Origin: Schaalia turicensis ACS-279-V-Col4
GTDB lineage: Bacteria; Actinomycetota; Actinomycetes; Actinomycetales; Actinomycetaceae
Direction: 5' to 3'
DNA: 64,000 nucleotides
Assembly (NCBI RefSeq): GCF_000296505.1
Contig: NZ_JH815208.1
Coordinates: 683,163-747,162 of the forward strand
The position numbers and the translations under genes were made by a program. The notes below the pieces were generated by a model, which worked only from the letters and a program-made list of their open reading frames with translations, made no database searches and was not told where the DNA came from. How positions within the stretch are numbered: the stretch's first letter is position 1; the number at the start of each line of letters is the position of its first letter. Shown here piece by piece: positions 56,838 to 64,000 of this stretch.

Positions 56838-57971
56838 TCACAGTGCTCGTTCGAGCGCCCAATCGATCGACTCCAGAAGTGCTTCGACGTCCGAAGTTGG
56901 AGTCGAGGGCCATGTCGCGATGCGGAGCTGGTTGCGACCAACCCCGCGGTAGGCATCGATGTCGACGATGCCCGATGCTCTCAGGCCGTCAGACAGGACC
57001 TTCACATCGACCACGTCGTCGAATTCAACGGTGACGACAACGGGGGAGCGCCAGTCCTTATTCTCAACGAAGGGGTGAGCAACTGACGAGGCGTCGGCCC
57101 AGGCGTAAATCAGGTCGGAAGCGGCGCGAGAGCGCGCTTCCATCGTTTTTAAGCCACCACCGGCATTCATCCACTGGATTTGTTGATCCATCATGATCAG
57201 CGTCGCCACAGCCGGCGTATTCAGCGTCTGATCCTTACGCGAGTGAGAAATCGCCACCGAAAGGTCGAAGAAGGTCGGCATCCAACGGTCGGTCGCCCCA
57301 TGCAATTCTTGTGCGCGTTCGACGGCTGCAGGGGAGAGGATCGCCGCCCACAGGCCACCGTCAGAGGCGAAAGCCTTTTGGGGAGAGAAGTAATAGGCGT
57401 CGGTGTTGGCAATATCAACGTGCGCAGCGCCGGCGATCGAGGTCGCATCCACCAGCGTCAATGCGTCTTCACCACCGATACGGTTCACCCGGCTGATCGT
57501 GCCCGTCGAGGTCTCATGGTGCGGATAAGCAAAAGCATCGGGTTCTTCCCCAGCGGTCCCGGCCTCGTTCCCCGTGAGCGTGACAACGGTGCCCAGCTGA
57601 CCTTCAACGCGAAGCGCGTCGGCGAGATGCGGGGCCTTGTCCACCTCTTTGGCGAATTTTGCGCCGAACTCCCCGAAGGTCGCGAACGCGGCCTGCTTGC
57701 GAATGAGCGAGGCCGCCGCCACGTCCCAAAACGCTGAGGCGCCACCGTTGCCAAGGGCGACTTCATAGTCATCGGGAAGATTGAACAAGGTCGTCAATCC
57801 CTCGCGGATTGAATGGACAACATTCTTCACCGGGGACTTGCGGTGCGAGGTCCCCATCAACCTAGGCGTCTTCAACGCATCAATCTGCTCCGGGCGCACA
57901 CGCGACGGGCCGGAACCAAAGCGGCCGTCAGCAGGAAGGATAGAAACAGGAATCGGGGGGAATGTCTCCAT
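56838..57971 (-). CDS. serC: Phosphoserine aminotransferase
   Basis: A 377-residue PLP enzyme of serine biosynthesis, of the actinobacterial SerC type (mycobacterial length ~376). RFGSGPSRVRPEQ near the N-terminus and MGTSHRKSPVKN bind substrate. The PLP lysine lies in YYFSPQKAFASDGGL near residue 200. ATG 57971 is favoured over an upstream start because the family begins near this point and a -10 box lies 7 nt before it. It is divergent from the DtxR-type gene. Confidence 0.93.
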   Translation of the reverse strand: METFPPIPVSILPADGRFGSGPSRVRPEQIDALKTPRLMGTSHRKSPVKNVVHSIREGLTTLFNLPDDYEVALGNGGASAFWDVAAASLIRKQAAFATFGEFGAKFAKEVDKAPHLADALRVEGQLGTVVTLTGNEAGTAGEEPDAFAYPHHETSTGTISRVNRIGGEDALTLVDATSIAGAAHVDIANTDAYYFSPQKAFASDGGLWAAILSPAAVERAQELHGATDRWMPTFFDLSVAISHSRKDQTLNTPAVATLIMMDQQIQWMNAGGGLKTMEARSRAASDLIYAWADASSVAHPFVENKDWRSPVVVTVEFDDVVDVKVLSDGLRASGIVDIDAYRGVGRNQLRIATWPSTPTSDVEALLESIDWALERAL

Positions 57972-57978
57972 AGGCTCA

Positions 57979-57984
57979 AACTTA
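57979..57984 (-). promoter_or_regulatory. Probable -10 box of serC (leaderless)
   Basis: TAAGTT on the minus strand, seven bases, then the serC ATG; no Shine-Dalgarno. Confidence 0.4.
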
Positions 57985-58202
57985 GTCGCATTAGATGCGC
58001 TCGCGGAACATATTCCATGACACACATGGTGCTAAATACCGTGGGTGCTCACCGCGTATGCCTGTCCACCGTTTGGCGCAATATCAACGGAAATGACAAT
58101 CGTCAGGTAAAAATACTCGATAACTCATATTCTCTTAAGTACCTGAAAACCTTTGAACGATGCACGATTCGTGCAGGGGTTCATCGTAGGAAAGGAACCG
58201 CC

Positions 58203-58880
58203 GTGGGAGACCTCATCGACACCACCGAGATGTACCTCAAGACCATTTTTGAAATGGAAGAGGATGGGGTGACGCCCCTGCGTGCACGCATCGTTGAACG
58301 ACTTGATCACTCAGGTCCGACTGTTTCGCAGACCGTTGCTCGCATGGAACGCGACGGGCTTCTGCACGTTCTGGGTGATCGTCGATTGGAGCTGACTGAA
58401 GAAGGCCGTAAGCGGGCTGTAGAGGTCGTTCGTAAGCATCGCTTGGCTGAACGACTCCTGGTCGATGTCATCGGTTTGGATTGGGCGTGTGCCCACGATG
58501 AAGCATGCCGTTGGGAACACGTCATGTCCGACAAGGTTGAAGGTCGTCTGCTTGAGCTCTTGAAGGATCCGACAACGGATCCTTACGGTAACCCGATTCC
58601 TGGAATGGGCGTCGAGGTCAGTGGGCAGTCTGCGGAACTTGTGGCGCGTGCCCACGACGACCAAATTGTGAGACTCGTTCGTATCGGTGAACCTATCCAG
58701 GCTGAACATGACATCATCGCTGATTTTGCTGCGGCAAAGATTGGTCCTGGAGTCAGCATTATCCTGCGCGGAGAAGGCGATTATGTGCGGATTGCGCGCG
58801 CCGATCAGGATGCCTCTGACAGTGATTCCAGCTTCCGAATTCCTCTGGCGCTGGCGCCACATCTAGTAGTCGAAATGTGA
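58203..58880 (+). CDS. DtxR/IdeR-family metal-dependent repressor
   Basis: A 225-residue regulator. The winged helix (1-72) has the recognition helix GPTVSQTVARMERDGLL. Every DtxR metal ligand is present at its classical number: Met10, Cys102, Glu105 and His106 for the primary site, and His79, Glu83 and His98 for the ancillary site. The C-terminal SH3-like domain spans about 148-225. It should repress iron-uptake genes when Fe(II) is bound. GTG 58203 has AAAGGAA upstream. No clear DtxR operator is seen nearby. Confidence 0.94.
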   Translation: MGDLIDTTEMYLKTIFEMEEDGVTPLRARIVERLDHSGPTVSQTVARMERDGLLHVLGDRRLELTEEGRKRAVEVVRKHRLAERLLVDVIGLDWACAHDEACRWEHVMSDKVEGRLLELLKDPTTDPYGNPIPGMGVEVSGQSAELVARAHDDQIVRLVRIGEPIQAEHDIIADFAAAKIGPGVSIILRGEGDYVRIARADQDASDSDSSFRIPLALAPHLVVEM

Positions 58881-58964
58881 TTTGACTCCACTTCGTTACC
58901 TTTGCGTGACATTTGGGGGTCAAAGGTATAGAGTTCATAACGGTCGATAGGCCAGCCGTCCTTC

Positions 58965-59107
58965 ATTTACCGAAGTTGGATCGTGAAGGGTCCGGTTCAT
59001 TTGATCCAACTCGGGGGAACCAATTCGGCCCTTGTGGCCTTGGGGTGAAGCTTGGGAAACCAAGCCGGGCTCTCCTGCTCGAATCCGACAGCTGACCTCG
59101 AAGGTGC
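58965..59107 (+). ncRNA. c-di-AMP riboswitch (ydaO/yuaA class)
   Basis: The leader of the NlpC/P60 gene matches the ydaO motif: CGGGGGAACCA, then TTGGGGTGAA, then GGGAAACCAAGCCGGGC, and finally CCGACAGCTGACCTCGAAGG. Known members bind c-di-AMP and often control cell-wall hydrolases in actinobacteria. A TATAGA -10-like hexamer at 58927-58932 precedes it. The exact 5' boundary is approximate. Confidence 0.87.
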
Positions 59108-59122
59108 AAAAGGAGAACACTC

Positions 59123-59860
59123 TTGACGAACCTCAAACCTGCGCCACGTCACCGCAAGGCGCGTCGCCCAATGGTGCCGATCGTGGAACTGACCGACACG
59201 ATCACGTCGCTCAGCCCGATCCGTCCGGTGGCAATTGCATCCGTGACCGGTCTTGCTCTGACTGCAGTTGTTGGTGGCGCCGCAAACGCTGTCACCGTTT
59301 CTGCTCCTAGTGGTGATCAAGAAGCTACTCCCACCACGACCACTGCTCCTCAAACAACTGGTGTCACCGTTTCTGTTGCGGATATTGAATGGAAAGCAGA
59401 AGCTCCGACCGCGACCGCAGAAGCCCCTGCTGCCGCTACTCCGGTCGCTGAAGAAACTGTCGCCGCGGATCGTTCCGAGGCTCGTGAAGACCTCAGCCTT
59501 TCAACCGCTGCAACCGCTGCTGCGTACAACGCTGCCGGATCTTCTATTGTAGCCGCTGCTCTTGCTCTGACCGGTATTCCCTACGTCTACGGTGGCGCTT
59601 CCTACGGTGGTGTTGACTGCTCGGGTCTGACCATGCTGGCATATGCCGCTGCGGGAATCAGCCTTCCGCACTCCTCCGGCGCGCAGGCTGCCGGTGGTAT
59701 CCAGGTTTCGGCCGGCGAAGCTCAGCCTGGCGACCTGGTTGCTTATTCGGGTCACGTTGCCATCTACATTGGTAACGGCCAGATGGTGGAAGCCACCGTC
59801 CCGGGTTCTCTCTCTAAGGTTTCGCCCGTTCGTGCAGGTGGCATGTTCGTTCGTTACTGA
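59123..59860 (+). CDS. NlpC/P60 peptidoglycan endopeptidase (RipA-like)
   Basis: A 245-residue secreted hydrolase. An N-terminal basic region and a hydrophobic segment (35-55, ending GGAANA) form a signal peptide. A low-complexity Ala/Thr/Glu linker runs to ~135. The NlpC/P60 domain has catalytic Cys166 (YGGVDCSGL), His211 (YSGHVAIYIG) and Glu223 (GQMVEA), the Cys-His-Glu set of RipA. It cuts stem peptides in peptidoglycan. The TTG start follows AAAAGGAGAA. The riboswitch upstream ties it to c-di-AMP. Confidence 0.92.
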   Translation: MTNLKPAPRHRKARRPMVPIVELTDTITSLSPIRPVAIASVTGLALTAVVGGAANAVTVSAPSGDQEATPTTTTAPQTTGVTVSVADIEWKAEAPTATAEAPAAATPVAEETVAADRSEAREDLSLSTAATAAAYNAAGSSIVAAALALTGIPYVYGGASYGGVDCSGLTMLAYAAAGISLPHSSGAQAAGGIQVSAGEAQPGDLVAYSGHVAIYIGNGQMVEATVPGSLSKVSPVRAGGMFVRY

Positions 59861-59890
59861 GCTCAACGTTCGTTAAGAGCGCATACTTCA

Positions 59891-59932
59891 ACTAGAGCGA
59901 AAGAACTTCGGTTCTTTTGCTCTAGTTTTTTG
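59891..59932 (+). terminator. Rho-independent terminator after the NlpC/P60 gene
   Basis: A 16-bp stem, 59891-59906 with 59911-59926 (one G-T), capped by a TTCG loop and followed by TTTTT. Confidence 0.93.
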
Positions 59933-60030
59933 TCTAAAACCCTCTTGAACAGGTAAAAGTTCTATTTTCGGTTTCGGAAAATCGCGATGTGGTGCACAAT
60001 GGTAGGTGATGTAAGTCACGAGGGGGCATT

Positions 60031-60963
60031 ATGGCATCCACCGAAGTCATCTTGGTCGGCGTTGATGGTTCAACGGAGTCCATCGCGGCCGTCAAATGGG
60101 CCACTGACCGCGCACTACGCACGGGCGGGCGTGTCCACGTTCTCTGTACCTACGCATTGGCATCCTATTCAGCGGCGGCGTTGGATGGTGGCTACGCGGT
60201 TCTTGACGATGAAGCTCTGAAGCGTGGCGCCCAGCAGGTCGTTGAAGAAGCGGTCGCAGCGGCGAAAGAGCGTGGCCTAGGAAAGGTCACTTCATCTATT
60301 GAGCCGGGTGACCCGGCGGGCGTTCTGGTTGAAATGTCACGCGAAGTTGATTTAGTTGTTGTCGGTTCGCGTGGAGGCGGTTCCTTTGCTGATCGTCTTC
60401 TCGGCACGGTCTCGTCCGCGTTGCCGGCACACGCGAAGTGTCCGGTTGTCATCGTTCCTCGCCATACGTCCGGCAAGTGCTTCATGCCGATCGAACGTGT
60501 CGTTGTCGGTGTGGATGGTACCGAGGTTCCCTCGTCGGCTTTGCGTCGCGCGATTGATGAAGCATCCACATGGGGTGCTCGACTGACCGCTGTTTCGGCT
60601 GTTCCGATTGCTTCGGGCACGTCCATGATGACGTGGGCGCCGACCGGTTTGGATCACTCCAACCTGTTGAAAGATGTCCGCACCGCAATGGGTGCCGCCA
60701 TTGACCAGGCACTTGACGGTCGCGACATGGAGGTTGCGCGCCATGCGCTGGACGGGTCGCCCGCTTCGCTGTTGATTGAGTTCTCGACAGCAGTTGATCT
60801 GGTCGTTGTCGGTACACGAGGCCGCGGTGGTTTGGCAGGCGTCTTGCTCGGCTCGACCGCGCAGACGGTACTCAGTCACTCAACATGCCCCGTGATGATT
60901 GTTCCGTCTGATCACCTGGGCAAGGCTGAATCAGCGAAGGCTCCGACGTGGGAGCGTCGCTGA
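60031..60963 (+). CDS. Universal stress protein, tandem Usp domains
   Basis: A 310-residue protein with two Usp domains (about 4-145 and 155-298). Each begins with an aspartate motif (VGVDGS; VGVDGTE) and ends with an ATP-binding loop (GSRGGGSFADRLLGTVSSAL; GTRGRGGLAGVLLGSTAQTV). Tandem Usp proteins are common in actinobacteria and respond to hypoxia or stationary phase. ATG 60031 has GAGGGGG upstream. It is monocistronic, with terminators on both sides. Confidence 0.93.
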   Translation: MASTEVILVGVDGSTESIAAVKWATDRALRTGGRVHVLCTYALASYSAAALDGGYAVLDDEALKRGAQQVVEEAVAAAKERGLGKVTSSIEPGDPAGVLVEMSREVDLVVVGSRGGGSFADRLLGTVSSALPAHAKCPVVIVPRHTSGKCFMPIERVVVGVDGTEVPSSALRRAIDEASTWGARLTAVSAVPIASGTSMMTWAPTGLDHSNLLKDVRTAMGAAIDQALDGRDMEVARHALDGSPASLLIEFSTAVDLVVVGTRGRGGLAGVLLGSTAQTVLSHSTCPVMIVPSDHLGKAESAKAPTWERR

Positions 60964-61013
60964 CGCTTGACTCAGCCGATGGCTCGCGCGAAGAGCGCGT
61001 TGTCTTGATGGAT

Positions 61014-61043
61014 GGTGTCTGGGCGGGTCCCCGCCCAGACACC
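61014..61043 (+). terminator. Terminator after the universal stress protein gene
   Basis: A perfect 13-bp stem, 61014-61026 with 61031-61043, around a 4-nt loop. Confidence 0.85.
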
Positions 61044-61174
61044 ATTGTGTTGCCACAAGGTTTTCTGGCGTGTGGCCGAGGGAACGTCACTCATAGTCAA
61101 GAATGGTCTAGTCTAATTCGGTGCGAACTACCGATCCTGCGGTTCGCCCTGATCTACACAGACAAGGAACGTCT

Positions 61175-62656
61175 ATGAGCACGCCAGAAATGGCAGCGGA
61201 CGCAACCCGCTCCGTTTCCCAGTCCGGCATCGAAACTGCCGGCATTGAAATCATCAGCGACGAAGAACGTACCGCTAAGCCCCATAACCTGTTCCTGCCC
61301 TGGTTCGCGTCGAACATCTCCGTGTTCGGCATGAGCTACGGCGCCTGGGTTCTCGGCTTCGGAATTTCCTTTGCGCAGGCAGTCATCGTCACCATCATTG
61401 GTGTCGTTGTCTCCTTCATCATCTGTGGCGTCATCGCCCTTGGCGGTAAGCGTGGCTCCGTACCGACCATGGTCATGTCCCGCTCCGCCTTCGGCGTGAA
61501 CGGCGCGAAGATCCCCGGTATCTTCTCGTGGCTGACCTCTATCGGCTGGGAAACCTCCCTCGCCATCACCGCCGTCCTAGCGACCTCCACCGTGTTCGTC
61601 CGCCTCGGCTGGTCGAGCGAAGACGGCAACGCCGTCAAGATCGTTGCCGCCGTTGTCGTCGCAGCGCTCATCGTTCTCGGCGCAGTTGCCGGCTACCACA
61701 TCATCATGAAGATGCAGGCAGTCCTCACCTGGCTGACCGGTATCACTACGATCATCTACATCATCCTGGTCGTCCCGCACATCGACTGGTCCGCACTCGG
61801 CGCAATCGAATCCGGTTCACTGGCTGCAACGATCGGTGCCGCCACCATGGTCATGACCGGCATGGGTCTTGGCTGGGTCAACATTGCTGCTGACTGGGCG
61901 CGCTACCAGAGTCGCGACGCCGATGGTAAGTCCATCGTTTTTTGGAACACCTTCGGTGGCTCGCTCGGCCCGGTCGTCCTGATCACCTTCGGCCTCATGC
62001 TTGCCGGTTCTGACGCTGACCTGTCCGACGCCATCGGTGGCGATCCGGTTGGTGCACTGGCCACCCTGTTGCCGACCTGGTTCCTCATTCCGTTCCTGCT
62101 GACCGCAATCCTGTCCCTGCTGTCAGGTGCGATCAACGGTATTTACTCCTCCGGTCTGACCCTGCTGACGCTGGGTATCGCGGTGCCTCGTCCGCTGGCT
62201 TCGCTGATCGACGGTATCATCCTGACCGCCGGCACGATCTTCGTCGTGTTCTTCTCCCCGGACTTTATCGGCCCGTTCCAGTCCTTCCTGATCACCCTGG
62301 GTGTTCCGCTCGCCGCATGGGCAGGCATCATGATGGCTGACATTACTCTGCGTAAGGCTGACTACGACGAGAAGGCCCTGTTCGATGCTTCCGGCATCTA
62401 CGGTTCGATCAACTGGGTGTCCATCGTTATCATGGCCGTCTCTTGCGTGATCGGCTGGGGCTTCGTGATCAACTCGTTCGCTGAGGCTGCCGCATGGAAC
62501 AACTGGCAGGGCTACCTGCTGTGGATGCTCGGTGGTAAGGAAGGCCCGTGGGCATACGGCAACATCGGTGTCATCCTTGCTCTGATCATCGGCTACGTTG
62601 TTTACCTGCTGGCTTCCATGAAGAAGATCGCTGCTCAGGAAAACCGCAGTGCCTGA
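61175..62656 (+). CDS. NCS1 family nucleobase permease (CodB-like)
   Basis: A 493-residue permease with ~12 hydrophobic segments. The N-terminal hydrophilic ~45 residues end in PHNLFLPWFASNISVFGMSYG, the usual NCS1 entry. VMSRSAFGVNGAKIPG near residue 105 and WVNIAADWARYQSR near 232 are conserved. ATG 61175 has AAGGAAC upstream. It overlaps the nucleoside phosphorylase by 8 nt, which suggests transport of purine or pyrimidine bases or nucleosides for salvage. Confidence 0.9.
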   Translation: MSTPEMAADATRSVSQSGIETAGIEIISDEERTAKPHNLFLPWFASNISVFGMSYGAWVLGFGISFAQAVIVTIIGVVVSFIICGVIALGGKRGSVPTMVMSRSAFGVNGAKIPGIFSWLTSIGWETSLAITAVLATSTVFVRLGWSSEDGNAVKIVAAVVVAALIVLGAVAGYHIIMKMQAVLTWLTGITTIIYIILVVPHIDWSALGAIESGSLAATIGAATMVMTGMGLGWVNIAADWARYQSRDADGKSIVFWNTFGGSLGPVVLITFGLMLAGSDADLSDAIGGDPVGALATLLPTWFLIPFLLTAILSLLSGAINGIYSSGLTLLTLGIAVPRPLASLIDGIILTAGTIFVVFFSPDFIGPFQSFLITLGVPLAAWAGIMMADITLRKADYDEKALFDASGIYGSINWVSIVIMAVSCVIGWGFVINSFAEAAAWNNWQGYLLWMLGGKEGPWAYGNIGVILALIIGYVVYLLASMKKIAAQENRSA

Positions 62657-63512
62657 TTTATCGGTTGCCGTTGTGGATGCTGTGCGTAGTGAAGCGTTGG
62701 ACTACTGCTTCCAGCGTGACCCGCTGGCAGTGGACGAGGTGCGCGAGGGTGCTCAGCTGATCGCAACGCGCACCGGCGTTGAACGCCACGACGCGCTTGT
62801 CGTTCTTGGCTCTGGTCTGCGTGATGCGCTGGACGAAATCGGGAAAATCGAGGCTCGCCTGCCCTTGGCAGACCTTCCCGGCGTTCCGGTTCCGGCGGTT
62901 GAAGGTCACGGCGCTGAATTGCTGAGCGTGCGCGTGAATGTGCACGGTGGTCGTGAGAAGCACCTTTTGGTTGCTACCGGTCGCGTCCACCTGTACGAGG
63001 GCTATACGCCGACACAGGTCTGCCAGCTGGTCCGCGTCTGCGCGATGACCGGCATCACGGTCGCGATTCTGACGAATGCTGGCGGATGCCTGCGTAACTG
63101 GACAGTGGGCGACGTGATGACGATTGAAGATCACTTCAATTTCTCTGGTGTTTCCCCGTTCGAGGGCCCGGTGTTTACCGACATCTGGCAGGTCTGGTCG
63201 CCACGCATTACGCGTATCCTGGCTCCGATTAGCGACCGCGTGGGCACGTACGGCCTGCTGCGCGGCCCGGAGTTCCAGACGGCAGCTGAATCGCGGATGC
63301 TCGCGAACAATGGTGTGGACACCGTTGGTATGAGCACGATCCTTGAAGCGATCTCGCTCCACCAGCTGGGCGTCGAGGTTGGCGGTCTGTCCGTCGTCTC
63401 CGACCTCAGTTTTGACGACACACCAACTGAACACGAGGATGTTCTGCGCGCCATGAGCGTCGCGTCTCCGAAGGTTGCTAGCGCGATTATCGAGTGCTTG
63501 GCTGCCCTCTGA
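62649..63512 (+). CDS. Purine nucleoside phosphorylase (trimeric class)
   Basis: A 287-residue enzyme that splits purine nucleosides with phosphate. Motifs are VLGSGL (phosphate loop), TGRVHLYEGYTP, LTNAGGCL, and GLLRGPEFQTAAESRML followed by GVDTVGMST. The usual TNAAGG loop is TNAGG here, one residue shorter, which also occurs in some actinobacterial forms. GTG 62649 lies inside the end of the permease gene, so the two form one salvage unit. Confidence 0.92.
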   Translation: MPDLSVAVVDAVRSEALDYCFQRDPLAVDEVREGAQLIATRTGVERHDALVVLGSGLRDALDEIGKIEARLPLADLPGVPVPAVEGHGAELLSVRVNVHGGREKHLLVATGRVHLYEGYTPTQVCQLVRVCAMTGITVAILTNAGGCLRNWTVGDVMTIEDHFNFSGVSPFEGPVFTDIWQVWSPRITRILAPISDRVGTYGLLRGPEFQTAAESRMLANNGVDTVGMSTILEAISLHQLGVEVGGLSVVSDLSFDDTPTEHEDVLRAMSVASPKVASAIIECLAAL

Positions 63513-63529
63513 TTCGTAGTACTCGTTTT

Positions 63530-63563
63530 CTGGTGGGGTGAGGCTTCGGCCTTACCCCACCAG
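63530..63563 (+). terminator. Terminator after the nucleoside phosphorylase gene
   Basis: A stem of 15 pairs, 63530-63544 with 63549-63563 (one G-T), with a TTCG loop and a T-rich 3' side. From here to 63811 I see no supported gene; the tRNA promoter must lie in this stretch. Confidence 0.88.
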
Positions 63564-63811
63564 TGTGTTTCGGCGGGGTTTTGTGCGGTGGTGTTCTGCG
63601 CCGGCGATGGGGGAGTGGTGTGGCGGTGTACGCGGCCTCGTGGATGAGGGGCGGGCGTGTGCACTGCGCGCTAGCGGATGATTGACGAGGCCATACGTAC
63701 AACTGGCGCCCGGTGCTGTGCGCTCGCGCGTGGAGCGAAAGTCGGCGAGGCTGGTAGAGTTGGAGGCGCTCAGACTGCCGGCGCGTTCGCGCGCAGGATA
63801 TGGCTGGCTAA

Positions 63812-63884
63812 GCCCTCGTAGCTCAGGGGATAGAGCACCGCTCTCCTAAAGCGGGTGTCGGACGTTCGAATCGTCTCGGGGGCA
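63812..63884 (+). tRNA. tRNA-Arg (CCT)
   Basis: Acceptor GCCCTCG pairs with CGGGGGC (one T-G). The anticodon stem CCGCT/AGCGG encloses CTCCTAA with anticodon CCT at 63845-63847. The T-loop is GTTCGAATC. CCA is not encoded. Confidence 0.96.
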
Positions 63885-63914
63885 CAAGAAACGTTGGAAT
63901 ATCAACGAAAAGTG

Positions 63915-63953
63915 ATCGGGGTTCTGAGCCAAAAAGCCGCTCAGAACCCCGAT
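63915..63953 (+). terminator. Terminator after tRNA-Arg
   Basis: A perfect 15-bp stem, 63915-63929 with 63939-63953, 30 bp after the tRNA. The remaining bases to 64000 show nothing I can name. Confidence 0.8.
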
Positions 63954-64000
63954 CTACGTTCCTATCTACTCTCTTTGCCCTCGATTAGAACTCGTAGGCG

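Noticed and set aside
63131..63664. A 177-codon minus-strand frame at the end of the phosphorylase gene
   Set aside because: It is antisense to the phosphorylase and its terminator, with a biased composition.

Overview
The window is a gene-dense chromosomal segment of an actinobacterium of medium GC content (about 58-60% by eye). The gene repertoire points to the Actinomycetaceae or a near relative. It includes a menaquinone-type electron transport set, a lone groEL under CIRCE control, a DUF3027 gene behind a cold-shock gene, a DUF2520-panC-panD block, a DtxR/IdeR repressor with every metal ligand, and a RipA-like NlpC/P60 hydrolase behind a c-di-AMP riboswitch. GTG and TTG starts are frequent. 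Several genes have a -10 box only 6-7 nt before the start codon, as expected for leaderless mRNAs. No ribosomal RNA, prophage, CRISPR array or intact insertion sequence is visible.

Layout. 1-18.2 kb: the 3' part of a geranylgeranyl/menaquinone reductase-like gene, a complete 14-subunit NADH:quinone oxidoreductase operon (nuoA-N, mostly with 1-8 nt overlaps), then a trans-polyprenyl diphosphate synthase that overlaps nuoN. The outer genes probably make and reduce the prenyl tail of the quinone that complex I uses. 18.6-22.5 kb: an FprA-type ferredoxin/NADP reductase, HtpX protease, YajQ, tRNA-Tyr, tRNA-Thr, tRNA-Met and rpmG. 22.6-28.9 kb: a minus-strand phosphate operon, pstSCAB-phoU-phoB-phoR-like, whose promoter carries four Pho-box-like hexamers at 11-bp spacing. 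29-32.3 kb: ung, a LytR_C protein, and groEL behind two tandem CIRCE operators. 32.5-38.7 kb: an orphan WXG100 protein, an HD-like protein that seems to have lost its HD residues, a second two-component system, and a YdbS/YdbT-like pair of membrane PH-domain proteins.

38.8-43 kb: DUF2520 protein, panC, panD and lysS. 43.1-47 kb: a SorC-type regulator divergent from glpF and glpK, with repeated TGCACA/TGTGCA words between them. 47-53.7 kb: NYN-domain protein, PspA-like protein, large TPM-domain membrane protein, cold-shock protein with DUF3027 protein, and an NCS2 purine permease. 53.7-55.4 kb is the one clearly accessory patch. It holds a 60-bp inverted-repeat element that looks like two insertion-sequence ends with nothing between them, a DUF4190/DUF4352-like protein whose probable N-terminus is put out of frame by a poly-G/C tract, and a sugar-kinase fragment. 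55.4-64 kb: MFS exporter, serC, dtxR-family regulator, c-di-AMP riboswitch with NlpC/P60 hydrolase, universal stress protein, NCS1 permease overlapping a purine nucleoside phosphorylase, and tRNA-Arg.

No wholly new multi-gene system is evident. The best leads are the regulatory architecture (phased Pho boxes, tandem CIRCE, riboswitch, leaderless promoters), the possible phase-variable tract near 54.74 kb, the IS-end remnant at 53.77 kb and the HD-like pseudoenzyme.
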